A DNA stretch of 64,000 nucleotides from Amylibacter sp. SFDW26 (GCF_009184395.1 NZ_WEIC01000002.1:558001-622000), one strand, 5' to 3'. Positions 11,349-20,879 are shown, numbered from the stretch's first letter. Translations and numbers: made by a program. Notes: generated from the letters alone by a model not told the origin.

Positions 11349-12613
11349 TGGCTGTGCCTCCACTCAAAAACAACTGTTTTGCAATGCCTGCGGGTGTTGA
11401 GTGGACACCTGTTGATGATGCGTTGGATCATATCAAAAGCGGTCTACATCCTGTTGTTGAGCCTGAAATGGTTTCTGTCAAAGATGCTTTGGGCCGTGTG
11501 GTTGCAGATACAGTTTTAGCAAAACGAAACAATCCACCAATGGCCAATTCTGCCGTGGATGGCTATGGTTTTGCCTATGATTGTTTGCCAGATAATGATG
11601 TTATAGAACTACCGCTGCAATCTGGTGTGGCTGCTGCGGGCATTCCGTACAGTGGTATCGTGAAAGCGGGACAGGCGATACGTATTTTAACAGGTGCGAT
11701 TGTACCTGCCGGCGTTGATACTATCGTTTTGGAAGAAGACATTGTTTTCAATGATGCCGAAACGGGTATCGTTTTTAGATCTGGTTTAAAACGCGGTGCC
11801 AATATGCGCCGCGCGGCAGAGGATTTTGCGACTGGTGATGCTGTATTTGATGCGGGGCATGTATTGCGCCCACAAGACTTGGCATTGTTAGCAGCTGCAG
11901 GGGTTTCAGAGTTATCAGTATATAAGCCTTTGCGCGTTGCTGTTATCTCTACTGGTACAGAGCTTGTCGAAGTTGGTAAGGTTGCACGTCCAGATCAGAT
12001 ATTTGATGCGAATAAACCAATGCTTTTAAGTTTGATCAAACGTTGGGGGTTTGTCCCAGTTGACGGTGGCCATTTTGAAGATGACCCTGATGTGATCCGC
12101 GAAGGGTTTAATCAGGCAGCTCAAAACGCAGATGCAATTTTGATTTCTGGTGGGGCATCAGCGGGTGATGAAGACTATGTTTCAAAGCTGCTGGGTAATG
12201 AGGGTGTTTTGCACACTTGGCGTGTTGCTGTGAAACCAGGACGCCCTATTGCAATGGCATTATGGAACGGCGTCCCTGCATTTGGATTCCCTGGAAATCC
12301 TGTTGCCGCATTTGTGTGTGCTTTGATTTTTGGCCTGCCAACTTTGAAAGTGTTGTCAGGACAATCCAAGACAACAATTCAATCCTTCCAAGTTCCTGCT
12401 GCATTTGAGAAATCGAAAAAGGCAGGGCGACGTGAATATTTGCGCGCCCGCATGAATGATGATGGACACGTAGAGGTGTTCAAATCAGAAGGGTCTGGAC
12501 GTATCTCTGGGTTGTCTTGGTCGAATGGTTTGGTTGAGCTACCAGATGAAGCGCTGAAAGTTTCAAAAGGGGATTTGGTAACTTATATCCCTTATACGTC
12601 TTTTGGAATTTAA
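11348..12613 (+). CDS. moeA: Molybdopterin molybdenumtransferase
   Basis: This enzyme inserts molybdate into adenylated molybdopterin, the last common step of Moco synthesis. The 421 aa include NSAVDGYGF in the N-terminal domain, VAVISTGTEL, and DAILISGGASAGDEDYV. The substrate-binding segment PGRPIAMALWNGVPAFGFPG-NPVAA follows, and the C-terminal MoeA domain ends the protein. It closes the fdhD-mobA-mobB-moeA operon. Its stop overlaps tail to tail (12610-12613) with the convergent membrane-protein gene. Confidence 0.96.
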   Translation: MAVPPLKNNCFAMPAGVEWTPVDDALDHIKSGLHPVVEPEMVSVKDALGRVVADTVLAKRNNPPMANSAVDGYGFAYDCLPDNDVIELPLQSGVAAAGIPYSGIVKAGQAIRILTGAIVPAGVDTIVLEEDIVFNDAETGIVFRSGLKRGANMRRAAEDFATGDAVFDAGHVLRPQDLALLAAAGVSELSVYKPLRVAVISTGTELVEVGKVARPDQIFDANKPMLLSLIKRWGFVPVDGGHFEDDPDVIREGFNQAAQNADAILISGGASAGDEDYVSKLLGNEGVLHTWRVAVKPGRPIAMALWNGVPAFGFPGNPVAAFVCALIFGLPTLKVLSGQSKTTIQSFQVPAAFEKSKKAGRREYLRARMNDDGHVEVFKSEGSGRISGLSWSNGLVELPDEALKVSKGDLVTYIPYTSFGI

Positions 12614-13614
12614 CGCGCGTTAAACGCACCTGATACACGACCCAAAAGCATAAAGGCCAAAGCACTGCGTGTTTTACCCATTTCTGTTAGCTCTGTATTT
12701 TCAGCCGTTTTTTCAAACTCACGTAGAACCGCATCAAACTGCGTAAGGAATGTGTGTACGGTTTCACGAAATTCAATATCATGCTTTAGGCGGGTATTGG
12801 CCAAAGTTAATGCTGTGCGGTCGCGCACCATACCCAATGCTGCAACATCTTTGCCGCGAATGCCTTTTGCAAAACTACGCCATGCAGACGCGGCTGGTTT
12901 TTCCACACGTAGATCATCAACGTAAATGCCGTCTTGTGACAGCATGGTCAAAACATTCTGCGCTTCTGAAATCAGTTTAGATGTTGTGTGATCACCTTTG
13001 GCACGACGCAAAGCTTGGAAACCATCGACATCGTGTTCGTTGTCAGGGAAGTTTAATGCTTTGATCAATTCGCGAATTGTGATGGGTGCATTTGATGTTT
13101 TCTTGTCATTTGGTAATGGCAAATTTGCCTGATTTTCATCTACAACTTCTGCGATCTTTTGAGATAATGCCGAAGTGTTGCGCGGTGCAGGGATTTCATC
13201 ACGTTCAGCAAGTGTTTTCTCTGTTAGAATGCTTAAACGGTGATCTGTTTGTTTTGTCATTGCAGTAATTTGTGCAAGCTGACTTTGTATCCACCGATCA
13301 CGTGTTTCTGATTCTTCTGCGACCTGAATTTGCAATGTCTTGCGCATCTTTTCCACGGATGTCCGCATGTCATTTGTTTCTCGGCGCATCGTTAAAAGGG
13401 ACTTTGCGATAAGTGCGGCCATCCATAAAAGGATGATTGGTAGTAATAATCCAACAAGAACAAGTGCAGTTAAGCTTTGATCGCGACTCAGTTCGTGGAT
13501 TACATTTGGGTACGCCAAATACATCACAAGGCCACCAAGAGCCCAAATCACAGTCAGGGCGAGCGCAATATAAACTGCCGCTTTTTCGCCGTTGGTATCA
13601 GATGTACTCTTCAT
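12610..13614 (-). CDS. Unrecognised membrane protein with two N-terminal TM segments and a coiled coil
   Basis: I do not recognise this 334-aa protein. Two hydrophobic helices are clear, at about residues 12-34 (YIALALTVIWALGGLVMYLA) and 48-71 (LTALVLVGLLLPIILLWMAA). A charged heptad-like stretch follows at about 73-110 and suggests a coiled coil. The remaining 220 residues look soluble and largely helical. It has no signal peptidase site or catalytic motif that I can name. It lies between moeA (convergent) and greA (same strand, 35 bp upstream). A role as an envelope-anchored structural or scaffold protein is only an inference from the topology. Confidence 0.75.
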   Translation of the reverse strand: MKSTSDTNGEKAAVYIALALTVIWALGGLVMYLAYPNVIHELSRDQSLTALVLVGLLLPIILLWMAALIAKSLLTMRRETNDMRTSVEKMRKTLQIQVAEESETRDRWIQSQLAQITAMTKQTDHRLSILTEKTLAERDEIPAPRNTSALSQKIAEVVDENQANLPLPNDKKTSNAPITIRELIKALNFPDNEHDVDGFQALRRAKGDHTTSKLISEAQNVLTMLSQDGIYVDDLRVEKPAASAWRSFAKGIRGKDVAALGMVRDRTALTLANTRLKHDIEFRETVHTFLTQFDAVLREFEKTAENTELTEMGKTRSALAFMLLGRVSGAFNAR

Positions 13615-13649
13615 GCTAGCAAGGCCAGTTCTTGTAAAATTAGGGTCGT

Positions 13650-14120
13650 TTACACAAACTTTACGCTTACGATTTCATAGTATTTCGTGCCACCCGGTGT
13701 GCGTACCTCGACACTATCGCCTTCTTCTTTACCAATCAATGCGCGTGCGATAGGTGAATTCAAATTTAAAAGCGCACGTTCAATGTTTGCTTCGGTTTCC
13801 CCAACGATTTGGAATGTTTTTTCTTCGTCAGTGTCCTCGTCTGCAATGGTAACTGTTGCGCCAAATTTTATCGTGCCAGATAATTTTGACACATCAATGA
13901 TTTGCGCAAGGCCAATAATGCCTTCCAGTTCTTTAATCCGGCCCTCAATGTGGCTCTGTTGTTCACGTGCGGCATGGTATTCAGCGTTTTCGGACAAGTC
14001 ACCATGTTCACGTGCCTCAGCAATCGCTTTGATCACGGCGGGTCTTTCAACAGACTTCAACTGTTTAAGTTCTGCATCAGCTTCATTAAAGCCGCGCGCT
14101 GTCATAGGTATTTTATCCAT
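13650..14120 (-). CDS. greA: Transcription elongation factor GreA
   Basis: This factor binds the RNA polymerase secondary channel and stimulates cleavage of backtracked transcripts. It has 156 aa, the family length. The N-terminal coiled-coil hairpin runs over about residues 1-75 with the acidic tip loop [12 protein letters not shown] carrying the catalytic Asp and Glu. The C-terminal FKBP-like domain includes [20 protein letters not shown] and [11 protein letters not shown]. The gene is divergent from ETF-QO across about 207 bp that hold an imperfect A/T inverted repeat (14208-14236) but nothing else I can name. Confidence 0.97.
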   Translation of the reverse strand: MDKIPMTARGFNEADAELKQLKSVERPAVIKAIAEAREHGDLSENAEYHAAREQQSHIEGRIKELEGIIGLAQIIDVSKLSGTIKFGATVTIADEDTDEEKTFQIVGETEANIERALLNLNSPIARALIGKEEGDSVEVRTPGGTKYYEIVSVKFV

Positions 14121-14327
14121 ACTGCCCTGCTGTATCTTTATTTTCAGTAGCGCACTGTAAAATCGCTTGAACTCTAGTGCAAGCGAAAGCTTTAGGGAAA
14201 AAACGTGAAAAATGGTGATATTTTTTCATTTTACGTCGCGTTGACGTTTTCATTTGGCTTGAAAACTTGGTAAGAGCCTTGTCTAAGTTATGAATATTCA
14301 GCGGTGCATTTGTAGAGGGAGTCCAAG

Positions 14328-15983
14328 ATGGCCGAAATAGAACGTGAATCCATGGAGTATGACGTTGTCATCGTAGGGGCAGGACCAGCTGGTCTGTCAG
14401 CCGCTATTCGATTGAAGCAGTTAGACGCCAATTTGGAAGTAGTTGTCTTGGAAAAAGGGTCAGAAGTCGGCGCTCATATCCTGTCTGGTGCTGTATTAGA
14501 TCCAGCGGGTTTGAATGCACTTATCCCTGATTGGAAGGAAAAAGGCGCGCCGATTAAAGTGGAAGTTAAAGAAGATAACTTCCTGAAGTTGTCCGAAGGT
14601 GGAAGCTCTAAGTTGCCAAACGCAATGATGCCACCATTGATGAACAATCACGGCAACTACATTGTTTCTATGGCAAACGTATGTCGTTGGATGGCGGAAC
14701 AAGCAGAAGGCATGGGCGTAGAAATATTCCCAGGTATGGCCTGTTCTGAATTGGTTTATGGCGACAATGGTGAGCTTAAAGGCGTTGTTGCTGGTGAATT
14801 TGGTAAAGCCAAAGATGGATCAGAAGGCGCTGGTTATGAACCTGGCATGGAATTGCATGGTAAATATGTGTTCTTGTCCGAAGGCGCACGTGGTTCATTG
14901 TCTAAGCAAGTGATTGCGAAATACGACCTTGCAAAAGATGCGGACCATCAAAAATACGGCCTTGGTATGAAAGAAATCTGGGAAGTGAAGCCAGAGAACC
15001 ATAACGAAGGCGAAGTCACACACACTATGGGTTGGCCTTTGGGCGACGCGACTGGTGGCTCATTCATGTACCACATTGACAACAATCAAGTGTATGTTGG
15101 GTTCATCGTAGATTTGAACTACAAAAACCCACATATGTTCCCATACATGGAATTCCAACGTTGGAAACACCACCCAGCAATTGCTAAGGTTCTAGAAGGT
15201 GGTAAACGCGTATCTTATGGTGCACGTGTTGTGACCAAAGGTGGCATCCAATCTATTCCAAAAGCATGTTTCCCAGGTGGCGCATTGTTGGGTTGTTCTG
15301 CAGGTGGCTTGGTAAACTTGCCACGCATCAAGGGTAACCATAACGCGATGCATTCTGGTAAAGCGGCTGCTGAAGCCGCTTACGAAGCAATCCAAGCGGG
15401 TCGTTCAGGTGATGAACTGACAGGCTATGATACTGAATTGCGCGAAGGTCCAGTTGGTCAAGACTTGAAGCCTGTGCGTAACGTTGCACCATTGAACGGT
15501 AAATACGGCCCTAAACTTGGCATGATGTTGGGTGGCTTCGATATGTGGTGCCAAACATTGTTTAAGTTCAGCCTATTTGGTACGGTTTCACACGGTAAAG
15601 ACGATGCAGGCTCTACAGGCAAAGCATCAGATTATGCACCGATTGAATACCCAAAACCAGATGGCAAACTGAGCTTTGACCGTCTGACAAACGTAAGCTT
15701 CTCTGGTACAAACCACGAAGAAGAGCAGCCGTGTCACCTTCAATTAGCGGATGTGAAAATCCCTGTTGATGTGAACTTGGCTGAGTTTGCAGAACCTGCA
15801 CAACGTTATTGCCCCGCAGGTGTTTACGAGATCATTCGTGACGATGATGGATCAAATCCAAAATTCCAAATCAATGCGCAAAACTGCGTGCATTGTAAGA
15901 CTTGTGATATCAAAGACCCAAGTCGGAACATCACATGGGCAACGCCACAAGGTGGCGAAGGTCCAAACTACCCTAATATGTAA
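14328..15983 (+). CDS. Electron transfer flavoprotein-ubiquinone oxidoreductase
   Basis: This membrane-associated enzyme passes electrons from ETF, reduced by acyl-CoA and amino-acid dehydrogenases, into the ubiquinone pool. The 551 residues begin with an FAD motif GAGPAG at residues 17-22. The ubiquinone-binding and FAD regions follow (GCSAGGLVNLPRIKGNHNAM). The C-terminal 4Fe-4S domain has Cys in RYCPAGVYE and in NCVHCKTCDI, then WATPQGGEGPNY. The start follows GGGAG with good spacing. The gene ends at a hairpin (16005-16034). It precedes a TPR protein and ispE, an order common in Rhodobacterales. Confidence 0.96.
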   Translation: MAEIERESMEYDVVIVGAGPAGLSAAIRLKQLDANLEVVVLEKGSEVGAHILSGAVLDPAGLNALIPDWKEKGAPIKVEVKEDNFLKLSEGGSSKLPNAMMPPLMNNHGNYIVSMANVCRWMAEQAEGMGVEIFPGMACSELVYGDNGELKGVVAGEFGKAKDGSEGAGYEPGMELHGKYVFLSEGARGSLSKQVIAKYDLAKDADHQKYGLGMKEIWEVKPENHNEGEVTHTMGWPLGDATGGSFMYHIDNNQVYVGFIVDLNYKNPHMFPYMEFQRWKHHPAIAKVLEGGKRVSYGARVVTKGGIQSIPKACFPGGALLGCSAGGLVNLPRIKGNHNAMHSGKAAAEAAYEAIQAGRSGDELTGYDTELREGPVGQDLKPVRNVAPLNGKYGPKLGMMLGGFDMWCQTLFKFSLFGTVSHGKDDAGSTGKASDYAPIEYPKPDGKLSFDRLTNVSFSGTNHEEEQPCHLQLADVKIPVDVNLAEFAEPAQRYCPAGVYEIIRDDDGSNPKFQINAQNCVHCKTCDIKDPSRNITWATPQGGEGPNYPNM

Positions 15984-16004
15984 TCACATATTTGCAATTC
16001 ACGG

Positions 16005-16034
16005 CCGAGTTTCCAAAAGTTGATGGAAGCTCGG
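16005..16034 (+). terminator. Hairpin downstream of the ETF-QO gene, probable terminator
   Basis: A 10-bp stem CCGAGTTTCC (16005-16014) pairs with GGAAGCTCGG (16025-16034), with one G-U pair and a 10-nt loop. It is followed by the moderately T-rich TTGTATT. The T-tract is weak, so termination may be partial. Confidence 0.6.
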
Positions 16035-16095
16035 TTGTATTGCTGACTTATCGCAGCTAGGCTTTGTTTCGAAACTTATTCAGGAACCTCGCAGA

Positions 16096-17787
16096 ATGCG
16101 TATAAAGCCACTATTACCTCTTCTTTTGGCCACTAGTTTTATCAGCGCTCCTATAGCCTCTTTTGGTGAAGGTGTTGCAGGATCATATTTGTCTGCAAAC
16201 CAAGCAAACAGAAGTAATGATTATGCGGCAGCGGCTGAGTATTATTCAAAGGCTTTATTGCAAGACCCTGATGATGGTTTTATCTTACAAAACGCACTGT
16301 TGGCTTATGTTGCCATTGGCGAAATGGACAGTGCGATACAGCTGTCCGATGAAATCATAAAGCTAAAATTTGGTAGTCAATTATCAGATTTAATGCTTTT
16401 AGCGTCTCAAACCAAAACAAAGAAATATGATGAAGCACTGGGTTTATTGGAAGAATCCAAAGATCGTATCAGCCCATTATTAAGCGGTTTGTTGATTGGC
16501 TGGATACATGTTGGTGCAGGGGATATGTCTGCTGCCACTCAGCATTTCGATAGCATGAAAGAACCAGATGCATTGCGTATTTTTGGCCAATACCACAAAG
16601 CATTGGCTGTTGCGACAGCTGGTGATTTTGAGCTTGCGGATAAGTTGATTCATGCGGATGGCGAAAACACATTGCATGTTAACCGTGGCAGCATCATTGC
16701 CCATGCACAAATCATGTCACAGCTTGGTAAGTTCGAAGAAGCAGAAGCTTTAGTAACACGTAGTTTAAGTGGTACAGCCGATCAACAATTGCGAAGCTTA
16801 CTGCAGAAAATGCAAGCCAAAGAAGCCGTACCTTTTACATTCGTTAAGACGGCAGGTGACGGTATTTCAGAAGCATTTCTTACGCTGGCCAGCGTATTAA
16901 GCGGTGAAGATGATGAGCGTTTATCTTTAATATATGGGCGGATTGCACAATTCTTGCGTCCCGATAACATTCAAGCGATTTTATTGCTTTCTGATATTTT
17001 ACAGGGCCAAGAACAATTTGACTTGGCAACAGGTTTATTAGCAAAAGTGCCAACGACTCATCCACTATATTTGAATGCAGAAATCAGCCGTGCAGATACT
17101 TTGCTGTCTGCGGATAAACCTGATGCAGCTATTGCTGTATTGCAAGGATTGGCGAATTCCCATCCGAATGTTGCACGTGTCCAAATGGTACTGGGTGATG
17201 TCTATAGTGATGAGAAAAAATTCCGCGAAGCCAGTAAGGCGTATTCAAAAACGATTTCAATGCTTGAAGATGAAGGAGGGGCGCAATGGTTTCTTTATTA
17301 CGCTCGCGCAGTTTCATTTGAACGGCTGGATGAATGGGACCGTGCAGAAACAGACTTCAGAAAAGCATTGGAGTTATCACCAGATCAACCCGCTGTTTTG
17401 AACTACCTTGGGTATTCCTTGGTTGAAAAACGCATGAAGCTCGAAGAGGCTCAAGAGATGATTGAGCGTGCTGTGAAAAGCCGTCCAAATGATGGTTTTG
17501 TAACAGATAGCCTTGGATGGGTTTTATATCGCGTCGGCAAATTTGAAGAGGCGGTCGCCCCAATGGAGCGTGCAGTAGAGCTTGTGCCAACGGACCCGAT
17601 CATCAATGACCATTTAGGAGATGTGTATTGGAAAGTTGGCCGTACACGTGAAGCACGTTTTCAATGGAGCCGGGCGTTGTCATTTAATCCAGAAGATGAA
17701 GATGCCGTTCGCATTCGTCGTAAGTTAGATGTTGGTTTGGATGAGGTTTTGTCACAGGAAGAGGCTGAAGTCTCAAATGCGAATTAA
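16096..17787 (+). CDS. Secreted or periplasmic tetratricopeptide-repeat protein
   Basis: This is a 563-aa TPR protein with an N-terminal signal peptide (MRIKPLLPLLLATSFISAPIA, probable cleavage near residue 22-25). TPR-like helical hairpins recur along the chain. The clearest are near residues 40-75 (NDYAAAAEYYSKALLQDP), 405-470 (WDRAETDFRKALELSPDQPA, VLNYLGYSLVEKRMKLEEA) and 475-540 (DSLGWVLYRVGKFEEAV, GDVYWKVGRTREARFQWSRA). It is therefore a periplasmic or outer-membrane-associated scaffold, with partners unknown. Its end overlaps the ispE start by 11 bases. The ETF-QO / TPR / ispE order is recurrent in the group, but a functional link is not shown. Confidence 0.88.
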   Translation: MRIKPLLPLLLATSFISAPIASFGEGVAGSYLSANQANRSNDYAAAAEYYSKALLQDPDDGFILQNALLAYVAIGEMDSAIQLSDEIIKLKFGSQLSDLMLLASQTKTKKYDEALGLLEESKDRISPLLSGLLIGWIHVGAGDMSAATQHFDSMKEPDALRIFGQYHKALAVATAGDFELADKLIHADGENTLHVNRGSIIAHAQIMSQLGKFEEAEALVTRSLSGTADQQLRSLLQKMQAKEAVPFTFVKTAGDGISEAFLTLASVLSGEDDERLSLIYGRIAQFLRPDNIQAILLLSDILQGQEQFDLATGLLAKVPTTHPLYLNAEISRADTLLSADKPDAAIAVLQGLANSHPNVARVQMVLGDVYSDEKKFREASKAYSKTISMLEDEGGAQWFLYYARAVSFERLDEWDRAETDFRKALELSPDQPAVLNYLGYSLVEKRMKLEEAQEMIERAVKSRPNDGFVTDSLGWVLYRVGKFEEAVAPMERAVELVPTDPIINDHLGDVYWKVGRTREARFQWSRALSFNPEDEDAVRIRRKLDVGLDEVLSQEEAEVSNAN

Positions 17788-18598
17788 CGAGTTAGCTCGA
17801 GCTAAGATTAATCTTTGCCTGCATGTTACTGGACAACGAGATGATGGGTATCATTTGTTAGATAGTCTTGTTGTTTTCGCGGATACTGGGGATGATATTT
17901 CAATTAAAGCGTCCGTTGGGTTTTCATTGGAAATTGATGGACCTTTTGCTGAAGGGCTAAGCGCTGGTTATGATAACCTTGTATTAAAAGCTGCAAAGCT
18001 TTTTGAACCTCATTGTGAGGGGGCTGCAATAACTTTGACGAAGAATCTGCCAGTGGCTTCTGGTATTGGTGGCGGTTCAGCGGATGCCGCAGCAACTTTG
18101 CGTGCAATGGCCAAGATGACGGGCGCAGAGTTGCCTAAAGATGCAGGATTGTCATTAGGCGCTGATGTACCTGTTTGTTTGGCAGAGCAAAGTTGTCGGA
18201 TGCAGGGTATTGGTGATCAGATCACACCTATACAAAATGTACCCCAGATGGCTGCTGTGTTAGTGCGCCCGAATATTGCCGTATCAACGCCAGTGATTTT
18301 TAAGGCGATAAGTAATAAAAATAATACAGGTATCATGGATTATGATCATACTGATATTATTAAGTATCTTAAGAAACAGCGTAATGATTTAGAGTTACCC
18401 GCACGCGCCTTTGCGCCAGAAATCGGTATGTGCTTACAAGCCTTAAAAGATCTAGGTGCGTTATTGGCGCGAATGTCGGGATCTGGGGCTACGTGTTTCG
18501 GTATTTTTGAAACTAAAAAAGATGCAACAGACGCCTCAAATAAACTTGCAAAAGCTCATCCAGATTGGTGGGTAAAAGCATGTTGCTTAGGTGATTAA
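17777..18598 (+). CDS. ispE: 4-diphosphocytidyl-2-C-methyl-D-erythritol kinase
   Basis: This is the fourth enzyme of the MEP isoprenoid pathway, which phosphorylates CDP-ME with ATP. From the ATG at 17777 (MRINELARAKINL) the protein is 273 aa. The GHMP-kinase glycine loop LPVASGIGGGSADA is at residues 91-104. Catalytic Lys10 and Asp130 (LGADVPVC) are present, and the C-terminal RMSGSGATCFGIF is conserved. The frame extends upstream to 17729, but that segment lies inside the TPR gene and is not family-like. The stop overlaps (TTAA) with the convergent polyprenyl synthase, whose precursors this pathway makes. Confidence 0.95.
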   Translation: MRINELARAKINLCLHVTGQRDDGYHLLDSLVVFADTGDDISIKASVGFSLEIDGPFAEGLSAGYDNLVLKAAKLFEPHCEGAAITLTKNLPVASGIGGGSADAAATLRAMAKMTGAELPKDAGLSLGADVPVCLAEQSCRMQGIGDQITPIQNVPQMAAVLVRPNIAVSTPVIFKAISNKNNTGIMDYDHTDIIKYLKKQRNDLELPARAFAPEIGMCLQALKDLGALLARMSGSGATCFGIFETKKDATDASNKLAKAHPDWWVKACCLGD

Positions 18599-19578
18599 AC
18601 CGCGCGTTCAACCACGTAATCGGTCAAATCGCCCAACAAGTCACGCATTTCAGATTGTGGTAGATCAACCAAAGCGGCTTTTGCTTTATTACCCCAATAA
18701 ATTGCAGCATCACGTGTCTCTTCCAATGTGCCGTGCTTTTTCAATAACTCCATTGCGTGTTCAAGGTCACCATCTTTTTGCTCGCCCTTGGCAATGGTGC
18801 GATCCCAAAACGCACGTTCACCAGCATCTGCCTTTGCAATTGCCTTGATCACAGGAAGCGTCAATTTACGTTCACGGAAGTCATCGCCTGTATTTTTTCC
18901 AAGTGATGCACTTGCACCACCATAGTCCAATAGATCATCTACGATTTGGAAACTAATCCCCAAAGCATCGCCATATGCGTGTAACGCAGTTGTTTCTTTG
19001 TCGCTTGCAGAAGCAATCACACCACCAACTTCTGTAGCTGCAGAAAACAGAGCGGCTGTTTTGCCGCGAATGACTTTAAAGTACACCTCTTCGGTCGTGT
19101 TCGTATCTTGAGCGGCTGTTAATTGCAGAACTTCGCCTTCAGCAATCGTAGCAGATGCATTGGCCAGAATATCCAGAACACGTAGCGAACCTGTTTCCAC
19201 CATCAATTGAAATGAACGAGAGAATAGGTAATCCCCTACAAGGATCGAAGATTTATTGTCCCATAAAAGATTAGCTGTCTTTTTTCCGCGACGCATATCG
19301 CTTTCATCAACAACATCATCATGAAGTAGTGTCGCTGTATGAATAAATTCTACAGTCGCTGCTAAGTGCACGTGATATTTGCCTTCATAACCACAAATAT
19401 GTGCTCCAGCTAAAGTCAACATTGGGCGTAAACGTTTGCCACCTGCTTCAACCAAATGAGCAGTTACTTCTGGAATGCGTGGTGCATTTTCGGATGCCAT
19501 GCGCCCTTTAATCAAGGTATTTACAGAAGCCATATCATCGGCAAGTAATTCAGTCAGGCGTTCAACAGGTTTCTTCAC
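18595..19578 (-). CDS. Polyprenyl diphosphate synthase (octa-/decaprenyl type)
   Basis: This trans-prenyltransferase builds the long side chain of ubiquinone from IPP and FPP. The 327 residues contain the first aspartate-rich motif DDVVDESDMRRG at 87-98 and the second, DDLLDYG, at 214-220. The substrate-binding GGKRLRP is near residue 46. The lack of bulky residues just before the first DDxxD fits a long-chain product. Chain length, C50 being usual in Rhodobacterales, cannot be proved here. It is convergent with ispE. Divergent upstream lies the DUF2007 gene. Confidence 0.92.
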   Translation of the reverse strand: MKKPVERLTELLADDMASVNTLIKGRMASENAPRIPEVTAHLVEAGGKRLRPMLTLAGAHICGYEGKYHVHLAATVEFIHTATLLHDDVVDESDMRRGKKTANLLWDNKSSILVGDYLFSRSFQLMVETGSLRVLDILANASATIAEGEVLQLTAAQDTNTTEEVYFKVIRGKTAALFSAATEVGGVIASASDKETTALHAYGDALGISFQIVDDLLDYGGASASLGKNTGDDFRERKLTLPVIKAIAKADAGERAFWDRTIAKGEQKDGDLEHAMELLKKHGTLEETRDAAIYWGNKAKAALVDLPQSEMRDLLGDLTDYVVERAV

Positions 19579-19646
19579 GTTTTATTTCCCACTCATATTC
19601 ATGCCGAAGCTCGACAAACTTGCTTTCATCAGGTTAATCATTCCCT

Positions 19647-19868
19647 ATGAAAGAACTCTTTAGAACCACCGACCCGACTCTTATACCATTCGCATCAGCA
19701 ATGCTCCGCGCAGAGGGTATAGAATGCTTTGACCTAGACGTCCATATGAGCATTCTAGAAGGCTCAATAGGGGTGATGCCAAGGCGCTTGATGGTAGCAG
19801 ACCAAAATTATTTTCGGGCCAGTGCAATTTTGCGTGATAATGACGTAGAAATTTCAGACAAGCCATGA
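19647..19868 (+). CDS. DUF2007 family small protein
   Basis: This is a 73-residue protein of the DUF2007 (putative signal-transducing) family. It has the opening KELFRTTDPTLIPFASAMLRA, the segment IEGSIGVMPRRLMV-like around residue 40, and the closing YFRASAILRDNDVEI. Its ATG follows a poorly defined RBS. The stop overlaps the methyltransferase start by 4 bases (ATGA), so the two are coupled. The family has no established molecular function that I can support. Confidence 0.85.
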   Translation: MKELFRTTDPTLIPFASAMLRAEGIECFDLDVHMSILEGSIGVMPRRLMVADQNYFRASAILRDNDVEISDKP

Positions 19869-20626
19869 GACAAATAGGCAGCGATATTACCCAAGATGCT
19901 TTTCTTGGTGGCGCGTTGCAAATACGGCAACCAAAAGTGGGATATCGAGCGGCAACGGACCCTGTTTTCCTAGCTGCAAGCGTTCCTGTTAATTCTGGCC
20001 AGACGGTTTTGGAATTGGGGTGTGGTGTTGGTGTGGCTATGTTGTGCCTTGGTTTTCGAGTGCCTGATTGCAGTATTACAGGCTTAGAAATTCAACCTGA
20101 ATATGCAGAATTAGCACGTGAAAATGCATGTATGAACAATATTGACGCGGCGATCGTATCTGGTGATTTGATGCAAATGCCACAAGAGTTACGCGATCAA
20201 AGTTTTGACCATGTGATGTTTAATCCCCCATTTTATGATGAAGGTAAAGTTACTACACCTAATGATAGTGGGAAATCGCAAGCCTTTGTTATGAGCCTAG
20301 ATATTTCTGATTGGGTCAAGGTTGCGATGAAACGCTTAAAACCCAAAGGGCGCTTAACATTTATACACCGTATTGATGTATTACCCAAAGCTTTGGGTGC
20401 ATTGGATGAAATTGCTGGTGATATAACCATAAAGCCATTGGTTTCACGCGAAGATCAGTCAGCAAAGCGTATCATAGTTACATGTCGAAAGGGAACAAAT
20501 GGGCCGCCCATATTACGGCCCCCTTTCGTCATTCACAATTCAGAAACACATGATGCAGATGCAGGCGCGTACTCTAAAGTTGCGGAAGGTGTTTTGCGAA
20601 ATGGTGATGCTTTACCGATTTCATAA
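19865..20626 (+). CDS. tRNA1(Val) (adenine(37)-N6)-methyltransferase-like protein
   Basis: This is a 253-aa class I SAM-dependent methyltransferase of the TrmN6/YfiC type. The SAM motif I is LELGCGVGVAML at residues 49-60, the acidic motif II is TGLEIQPEY, and the catalytic NPPF is at 120-123 within FDHVMFNPPFYDEG. NPPF marks N6-adenine or N5-glutamine methyltransferases. The N-terminal DAFLGGALQIRQPKVGYRAATDPV is typical of the YfiC group. It is coupled to the DUF2007 gene by overlap. The substrate assignment to tRNA-Val A37 is by family. Confidence 0.85.
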   Translation: MRQIGSDITQDAFLGGALQIRQPKVGYRAATDPVFLAASVPVNSGQTVLELGCGVGVAMLCLGFRVPDCSITGLEIQPEYAELARENACMNNIDAAIVSGDLMQMPQELRDQSFDHVMFNPPFYDEGKVTTPNDSGKSQAFVMSLDISDWVKVAMKRLKPKGRLTFIHRIDVLPKALGALDEIAGDITIKPLVSREDQSAKRIIVTCRKGTNGPPILRPPFVIHNSETHDADAGAYSKVAEGVLRNGDALPIS

Positions 20627-20706
20627 GTAGATAACATATTCAACCGTGACACGACTCGTTTTTTGTGCTCAACTTTATTTGTTCATTTAAAAGAAAGAGG
20701 TGCTAC

Positions 20707-20871
20707 ATGAGTAAGGGTTCCCATATTATCGAACTCCAAAGAAAACACGAAAACCTTTCCGATCAAGTGGAAAAAATACAAAGCCGACCAAGTGCAGATC
20801 CGCTGCAGGTCGTGTCTTTGAAGAAGCAAAAGCTTAAGATTAAAGAACAAATTGAACGATTATCAGTCTAA
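20707..20871 (+). CDS. YdcH (DUF465) family small helical protein
   Basis: This is a 54-residue, highly charged helical protein. It has the start SKGSHIIELQRKHENLSDQVEK and the end SLKKQKLKIKEQIERL, typical of the DUF465/YdcH family. The ATG at 20707 has a strong RBS (AAAGAAAGAGG just upstream). An in-frame upstream start at 20665 would add residues not seen in the family. A long hairpin follows at 20880-20934 before the convergent EAL gene. The function is unknown. Confidence 0.8.
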   Translation: MSKGSHIIELQRKHENLSDQVEKIQSRPSADPLQVVSLKKQKLKIKEQIERLSV

Positions 20872-20879
20872 ATGAAAGC

